A DNA stretch of 10,328 nucleotides from Phoronis ovalis. Lineage: Eukaryota > Phoronida > Phoronidae. A program made the translations under genes and the position numbers. The stretch lies in assembly GCA_028565635.1 (NCBI GenBank), contig JAOXYB010065034.1:1-10328 (forward strand), in the 5' to 3' direction. This document shows positions 1 to 7,300 of the stretch, in pieces (positions within the stretch are counted from its first letter, which is position 1; each line of letters starts with the position of its first letter). The notes under the pieces were generated by a model. It was not told the DNA's origin and searched no databases. It was given only the letters and a program-made list of their open reading frames with translations.

Positions 1-168
1 GGGTCATGGCCCATACAATGTTAAAAACTGTGGAAGTTTTTCCAACCAAAAAAATGTTTTTTATAGTCTCTTTTGTGCATGAGGTGAATCTTGGAAAAGT
101 TTTAGTTGAAAAACTTCAACAGTTTTTGTGCCCACCCACATATATAATCCAGACTCCCTACAAATACA

Positions 169-438
169 ATGTTCAAGATAGTCCAGAACAAGATTGCAAT
201 AATTGGTGACCCACATCTCAAGCTATCAACACGTCACACACACCGCTCACATTCTATGACCTGCCATACACAGTTGGCAACTATATAGTCGTGTAGATCC
301 ATACTGACATTCATATTTCCCTAGAGCAATTTTATAAGAGACTGGAATGACCTTCCAAATGATGTTATCACTGCTGATTCGAATGAAAACTTAAAGACTA
401 GAGTGGCGGCTCATGTGCATCTTAAGTCGCATTACTAA
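169..438 (+). mobile_element. Decayed non-LTR retrotransposon (LINE) fragment, C-terminus of the reverse-transcriptase ORF
   Basis: One reading frame (codons from 169) has the hallmark tail of many invertebrate LINE ORF2 proteins. It begins with MFKIVQNKI at 169, then a Ser/Thr/Arg/His-rich stretch (about 217-260), then FIFP at 310-321 and IRDWNDLPNDVITA at about 337-378. It ends at TAA 436-438. The corresponding block in intact elements reads roughly 'MYKI.N.LV ... SFFPR.IRDWN.LP..VV.A.S...FK.R'. Two in-frame TAG stops (within about 283-325) and divergence show it is dead. The rest of the RT and any endonuclease are absent or off-window to the left. No target-site duplication or poly-A tail is evident. 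Seen: motif order and stops. Inferred: clade (Jockey/CR1/RTE-like, not resolved). Confidence 0.75.
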
Positions 439-582
439 CAGGCTACAACTGCATGCGCAGCGTTCTCACTTTGTGCAATGAAGCGTAACTACTACTTTAC
501 AAAGTATACTGACAAAACAACACAAGTGGCTGGGCATATGGCCAACTGACAGCCATGTTTGTTACTTTGTGTCAGGTGTGGG

Positions 583-698
583 AAAGACAAAACTTTGACT
601 GGATGATTTGAAGGGCATGTTACATTGCACGACATACCATAAAGACGTAGCGTTGACTAGATGATTCGAAGGTGGATTCATGAAAAGCATCGGTTGAT
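583..698. repeat. Degenerate 58-bp tandem duplication
   Basis: The segment starting AAAGAC at 583 recurs at 641, exactly 58 bases on. Within the first 32 bases of each unit 26 match, including TTGACTGGATGATTTGAAGG (595-614) against TTGACTAGATGATTCGAAGG (653-672). The remainder of the two units is only weakly similar. It is probably an old tandem duplication and has no coding potential. Confidence 0.5.
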
Positions 699-914
699 GG
701 GCGTAATAGGCTAGGTGACATTTTAAAATGACCTTGAGAAGTAGATCAAATATCGATCTGAATCTTCAACATTTTTTGTCCTGCAGTTTTTATCTGATCA
801 TATTCGATACAGGGTAAGTACAAGTCAAAGTGCAGGTCAGATATAATTTTGACTCAGATCTATTCATTTGCTCACATAAAGCTTATCAAGGCCTCAACAA
901 CACAGTCATTTTAT

Positions 915-947
915 GATTTTCGATCTGCTGTTATGTGAGGCAACACA
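915..947 (+). pseudogene. Partial, broken duplicate of ASZ1 exon 1
   Basis: Bases 915-947 match 1251-1283 inside ASZ1 exon 1 at 31 of 33 positions, with the first 21 bases identical, on the same strand and 336 bases upstream. The copied part encodes DFRSAVM of the first ankyrin helix, but the next codon in the copy is TGA. Similarity fades abruptly on both sides. This reads as a short templated insertion or the last remnant of a partial gene duplication. It is far longer than expected by chance in 10 kb. No evidence of expression. Confidence 0.6.
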
Positions 948-1082
948 ACTGTGTGAAAGGACAAAATACTTTCAACAAACCAGTAACGGGTCTAGATAAC
1001 AAATTTGTGCAGGTCTATAATGCATATGGAAATTATGGTAAAGCATTGCAGTCGATATGTTGGAACAATATAGTATAAATAA

Positions 1083-1311
1083 ATGAAAGGTAACTATAGC
1101 TTGAATTCATACTTACAGCAAAAAAAGTTTGAACCAAAGGAGAATAATGAAACTTCTACAAAACCGCAACAAAGAGATGGCTTTGGAAAGTGGCATAAAC
1201 CAGCAAATCCCGTTAAATCAGACAAGAAAGGAAAAATCTTGTCAGTTGACGATTTTCGATCTGCTGTTATGAGAGGGAACACACCAGCTGTAGAAGAATA
1301 TTTGAATCAGG
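1083..1311 (+). CDS. ASZ1: ASZ1 coding exon 1 (N-terminus and first ankyrin helix)
   Basis: Encodes residues 1-76 plus the first base of codon 77. The first 54 residues are polar and Lys-rich and contain RDGFGKW, loosely recalling the acidic DDGW motif near the N-terminus of vertebrate GASZ. Then VDDFRSAVMRGNTPAVEEYL begins ankyrin repeat 1. Donor CAGG|GTAATA. If unspliced, the frame stops 10 bases later (TGA 1323-1325). Confidence 0.85.
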
Positions 1312-4300
1312 GTAATAACAATTGAATGCTTCTCTTTGACCATTAATCAGTCAGCATTCTTGTATATTTTCCACATTTGACAAGGGAGACCAATATACAT
1401 GCTAGTTGACAGTCAGTGATACAAAATTGTTACTACTTTTCAGTGGTAGCAAAAGTAGTTATAGGACAGCCATCTTGCCAAAAATGCTAAACATTTAATT
1501 ATAAACTGTAAGTTGAAATTTTGCATGTTAATTACTACATCTAATTCTGTATTAACTCCAGGAGTGTTCCATTCTGCACATAGTAGCATTGTTTAAAATA
1601 TTAGTGACACTCCCTACCTAATACATATAAAGCCATTGTTTCAACAAGAAATATAAGGGACCAGGAACATTGCAGGATACTATATTGATAACATAAATAT
1701 TTTATTGGAAGTTATCGAAAGAATGATTATTGTTTTTACAAAAGTAAAGCGCCTGCATTGGGTAAGTTTAACACCCTACAGATACATGTATGACTTTTGA
1801 CCATCCACAAATATCTGGGCTGACAATTATCTGATGCGTTATTTTGTGTAATTACTCTGATTATAGAAACTTGTACTTTATTTGTAGGCATACATGTGGA
1901 CACTGTTTTGAAATCTGGATGGACAGCCTTAATGTATGCAGCAAGCTGTGCAAATCTACCTTTGTCAACACTATTATTAAATCGAGGAGCTGATTCTAAT
2001 TTCTCCAAAGGTATATAACAATAATAACATTCAATCTTATTTCACTGGAGAAAGAATTAAAGCTCATATGCTGTTTTGCTCTTGTTTTTAGAAAGTGAAA
2101 TTATCCGAGTCCATAGAACATCTGTTTCAGTACCCTTTTAAATTATGAAGCGGATCGCCGAATTAACCAATTAACTTTCAGAGTAAGATAAATCAATGTC
2201 TAGTTCAATTTAAAAATGTATTTCAAGTACTATAGACAGTGATTGCATAATTTATAATTGTGTGCACTTTTCAGACATGTACACAGTTCTAATGGCTGCT
2301 TGTGCCTCCAATATGGTCGACGAAAATAGTATGCACCATTGTGTTTGTTCCTTGCTGGACCACAATGCACAGGTCAATGTACATGACAGGTACTGAAGCT
2401 TTCACTTATAAACATGATTAGACACACTGAGACTTGCATACCTTGTACATACTTCAACCTTTTTGTAATCAAAATAATGAGATAGATAATTATAATACTT
2501 TTGGAAAGTTGATACTCTACAGTTTAACATTATGATTTAAATGTGATAAACATTATCTATGAATATTTGAAAGTTATGTCTAAGAACAATATGCAAAATA
2601 ATATGTGGGTGTAGATGTATAATGTGTGGGTGTAGATGTATAATATGTGGGTGTAGATGTATAATATGTGGGTGTAGATGTATAATGTGTGGGTGTAGAT
2701 GTATAATGTGTGGGTGTAGATGTATAATATGTGGGTGTAGATGTATAATATGTGGGTGTAGATATATAATATGTGGGTGTAGATGTATAATATGTGGGTG
2801 TAGATGTATCTCGTAACCAACAAGCAGAATACTGTGATGGTGGAAAACAAAAAATGTGAAATCTTGATGTACCTTACAAGTGGGAACCTGATATGTACTT
2901 TATAACATCCTCTACCTTACATTTGGCAGTATTTTATATTTTGTGTTTAAGACATCATATTAACATCATAGTAATGTTCTCTAATGGTGCATCTAATGGG
3001 TTTCTGGCCAATTTTCTCCAATCTAGCCAACAGATGTCGCTTCCACCAGTCAAAGTAAAATATATAAAGTTCAATTTAAAATTCATTTTTGAGCCTCAAT
3101 TTGCCTATTTCCAATCCAAAAAGTACCTAATTTATCAAAAAACACCCATTTTTGATGACAGTGTGCACTCTGTGGAATAAGTTACCTCTGCATGAGAAAA
3201 ATTAACAATTTCTACTCATATGGCTTAAACTACTTATAATACATTGTACTCTGAACTTACAAGTATATCTAGAAAATTAAAACAAAATGTTTGGTATGTC
3301 TTTTATCAGGTACCATATGTCACCTTTGATTTATGCTGCCAGAGAAGGTCACAGTTCAGTGGTGCAAAAATTGTTAGAAAACGCAGCTGAAATAAATAAA
3401 CAAGACAACAGAGGATGGACGGTGAGCATTCAAAGTATACTGTGATACCTTTTTTGTAAAACAGTCTAGATGAAACTTACTTCTAATCGTCAAGAGAATT
3501 GCTGAATAGTCTCTAGTTATCAATAGTTTAACAGAAGTTTCCAAATATTTGTTGCCGTAGCTCATGTAATGATGATTGTACATTTTTTTTCTGAATATCC
3601 ATGTGCTAATTGATTCTTTGTACTGGGATATTTATGTTGCTTATCAGTTTTAAATTTATTAAAATGATAGATCGTTTCTTTGAAATGGTGTATACGTTGC
3701 ACACGTGACTTTTATCATTATGTGACTTATATTTCACAAGTTTGTACAAACCTACAATATTGTAAAAATGCATACTTTGTCAGCTCTGATTATCGCCTGT
3801 AAACTTATCAGCTGTTTTATTTTTAAAAATCAGTTCTTTCTTAGGCTCTAGCTTGGGCAGCCAGCAAGAATCATCTCCAAATTATTCAGATACTTCTGGA
3901 TGCTGGTGCGGATGCTAACAAGGCATGTATTGATGGGCAGAAAGCAGTGGATATTGCCGAAGACATGGGATACACAAAAGTAGCTGTATTTCTTGACACA
4001 TCTATTTAACTCTTCATAACTAACACTGGCGTGTATTTAAATAAGTTTGCCGCATAAAAGTATTAACAGTGTTTCATAAAAATGAATAACTAGTCAGTGC
4101 TGTTCCATTACAATAACTATCAAAAAAGGGTACCTGAAAATAATTATATTTACGGGAATAGCTACGGTATGTATAAAGTTTGAAGGATATAGGAAACGTT
4201 TGTTATTGATGAGTTAATTTTATTACCAAAGGAGGATGAAGAGAATAGTTTGAATAAGTTGGAGATTGAGAAGGGATAAAAAAATGTTATCATTCCCGTC

Positions 4301-7300
4301 TTAGTAATTTTAAGTGAAACATCATATTAACATATTCAAAAAGTGGCTGGTATGATAGTCACACAAATTATTCCACTGTGGGAATTCAAACTTGTAGAGA
4401 GTTATGTTCTGTGACTTGTTCATGACAAAATGGATGAGAATTTTGAAATAAACAATGCATGGAAAAATAGTTCTACAAAATAACTTGTCAAGCTTCAAGA
4501 ATTTTAATCAGCAACAATAACCACGCTGTATATTTATAGATTGCAAACATTTTAAAAGGTGTCACAAAAGGTAGAAAACCACTGGCATTATCAACAGCTT
4601 CCTCTGATGATGTGGATAAGGTAATCAGCAATGGGGAACCTGGCTTGTTAGGAGCTGCTGGTACACAGTAAGTTTACATGGATTTACTACATGGATTGTT
4701 ATTTTGATGTGCATTGTACTTTATCTTAAATCTTAAATAATTTTGAAGTTCTGTTCATATATGCTGAACAAAATAAAAGAAAGTGGTAAGTGCTACTGCG
4801 CAATATATTTCTTCTGAGTAAAAAAACATTGTGTGACATGAGAACAATGTGCAATCTTTTTTGTCAACTTGAGACTTGTAAAAGATAATTTAGGACTGAA
4901 TAATGTATTTCTTGAAAATCTCAAAATAAGAGTATAAATCACAAGAATTATGTATCATAATGCTTCCAAACGAGGTTTTCTAAAGAAATTGCCGTAGCTT
5001 TTCATTGGAAACAGGATTCTTATTTTTAAGACGATTTCTACCATTGTTTTCAGTAGAAACCTGTCCAAAAATTCACTATATCCTGTTAAAATTACTTTGC
5101 AAACTTTACAGGTGCAGAGTTGATTTTAAAACTATTTACTGCTAACCTGATGAAATTGTTTGGAAATTGAAAAAATTAGTCTAAATCAAGCATTTCTTTG
5201 TACCAGCTGACTACAACTGCGCTATGAACTTCTTTTTGTAGGACATTTGTAAAATATGGGGAACTACGAACAATTCTATGCGGATTGCAGCTAGAGAGTC
5301 TTTTTCCAGTCTTCAATGAACATAATATGACATGCTCAGATTTTCTAAAAATGACCGATCATGATTTAAAGCAGGTGAATTAGCTGATTAGTGTTTCTTA
5401 TATTCTGGTAACTAGTGTAAGCCTTACATTTTATGCCGCTATAAAGAATAGATATCATACAATAAATGAAATACTTTTTAAGGAATATATTTCATATTTC
5501 TTAAATATTCTCATTGGCACTTCAATTTGAAATCTAAACTGGAAAGTATATGACTTGTATAATTTATTATAATAATATACTATTTGCATGCATTAGATGG
5601 AGCCACTGGTCACAAACCCACACTTTCCCAGCATTCCGCATTTTGTGAGTGAACGTGCCAAGTGCATGCAAATAGCCTATTATAGCTGCAGTGTACAGTC
5701 ATACAGACTGTCTTTGATTTTGACACCATGCCTGTATGCCCTGCTATAACTACATTTCCAGTAAGACTAGTATCATTAGGTGTATACACAGATAATAACA
5801 TTGCGTACTGGGAATAATCATTATCTTACCTGTCGTAGCTTGGAATAACAAAGATTGGGGACCGTAAGAAAATTTTGGATGAAATACAACAAATACACAA
5901 AAAGGACTGGGAAGCTTCTAGTGTTACTTCTGTGCAGTATAACAAACAAATCAGGTTGGTAAATGGTAATAGTATTAGGCAAGAATGCAGGACTGTCATT
6001 CCTATGCAGAATATATAATGACTATCTAATGGGAGTCAGTATTTAAGCACATATTGCTGCTAGTAACAGGTTGTAGTACGGTGTATAAAAAAAAAACTAC
6101 TACTCAAATCCCTATTAAGATAATACTGTCAGAGCTCTTACTTGTTTTGTGATATCTGTTTCCATTAAAAAAATAGACATAAATAGGAGCAACAATCCTT
6201 AAGTCACATGGTGAAAAACTAACTGTATTTTTGTATAATAGTATAATTCATTTTACATTACTTTTAGTTGTCCTGAGGCGGTAGCAATGTTAGCTAATAT
6301 AGCAAAGCACACTGACTACATAAGCTGCACTGTAGCGTACATAAAAGATCACATAAAAAATGAACCAAAAATGTTACAATCGGGAAATGTAAGTCTAGTT
6401 TTAGTGTCTACATGACCAGTATCCATTTTGGCTGTAAGCAGCTTTTAATATCAACCTCTTGAGAACTTTATTATTTTTTAATAGGATTTCTAATATTAAA
6501 AATAGGTATTTATTTTATTTTTAAAAAGCAACATGTTTATATCACATGTTTTACTGACAGAAGTAATTGAGCTGCAAAGTCAGCATTGTGATTCTCCATC
6601 ATCACATGGACAGCATTTGTTGGAATACAAAATTATACCATGAACCCTCTAGTTTCTGCATGACATTGCTTTTATACTTAATGTAAATTAGAGCTGGTCT
6701 TTGCTGGTATTCCTGCTGTTCTGCTTAGTAGCATCAAAACCAAGAAACTTTGTCCAGATGTTATTTTAGGACATACAAACCAATTATCAACTGAAGTGGG
6801 TGTAATGAGCTAATTTTCTCATTATCACATTGTTGAATCTAAATGGCCGCGGATGATCCGTTTAATGCATCCTTACTAAAAATGATGAGTCGTCTAGAGT
6901 GAAGCCTCGACTCTTTTTGTTACTTTAATAGTTAAGAAAAATTCTCTTGATGTAAAGAAATCTTGCTCAGCACAACATATTAGATTTAGTCATGATTATA
7001 ATGGTCTATTACCTTATCTGTATCGTCTTCAGGATGGCTCAGCTATCGAAACAGTATGCAAAATTACTGAAGAAGCTATTAATAATGTCACTCATCTCTA
7101 CAGCGAATTAACAAGTATGAGATCAGAGGTCTCCCAGGTATGTTCCAAAGACATTATCTATTATTGTTGAGCATAAAATACGTATTTTTAGTTTTCTGCA
7201 GGTATAGTCATTTCTTTTTCTGAAAGCCTGTTTCTAAATACAAGAGCCTGAACATACTTTAATTCCATTCCACTAATGTTGGCATTAACAACTACACAAT

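Larger units (their letters stand above)
439..1082. other. Region upstream of ASZ1; 5' UTR/promoter not resolved
   Basis: No protein-coding exon is recognised here. The stretch holds a degenerate 58-bp tandem duplication (583-698) and a partial copy of ASZ1 exon 1 (915-947). A TAACGG Myb-type hexamer lies at 984-989. A TATAAATA string at 1074-1081 abuts the ATG and is too close to serve as the TATA box for a transcript starting translation at 1083. A non-coding 5' exon ending in an intron with acceptor near 1071-1073 (TAG) is possible but unproven. Confidence 0.4.

Noticed and set aside
653-672. tRNA-like B box in a possible SINE (GATTCGAAGG)
   Set aside because: Only a partial match to the B-box consensus, no A box at the right distance and no tail; better explained by the 58-bp duplication.
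1074-1081. TATAAATA as the ASZ1 TATA box
   Set aside because: It touches the ATG; a transcript starting 25-30 bases downstream would lack the start codon, and no other suitable ATG follows before the ankyrin block.
2557-2850. Repetitive open frames on both strands (repeats of HILYIYT on -, CGCRCI on +)
   Set aside because: Produced by the 21-bp minisatellite, whose period is seven codons; located inside an ASZ1 intron with no conserved protein features.
2893-3180. 95-codon open frame on + strand
   Set aside because: Low-complexity hydrophobic protein in AT-rich intron 3, no family resemblance and no splice logic joining it to ASZ1.
4193-4279. Charged open stretch in intron 5 (ends KLEIEKG then stop)
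   Set aside because: Reads protein-like but only 28 codons, bounded by stops, without splice sites in phase or family resemblance; probably a purine-rich chance frame.
5610-5801. 63-codon open frame on - strand
   Set aside because: Overlaps the inverted-repeat block in intron 7, antisense to ASZ1, and no recognisable domain; the openness follows from higher GC content.
6881-6918. C/D snoRNA in intron 9 (ATGATGA as C box)
   Set aside because: No D box (CTGA) at suitable spacing and no terminal stem bringing C and D boxes together.
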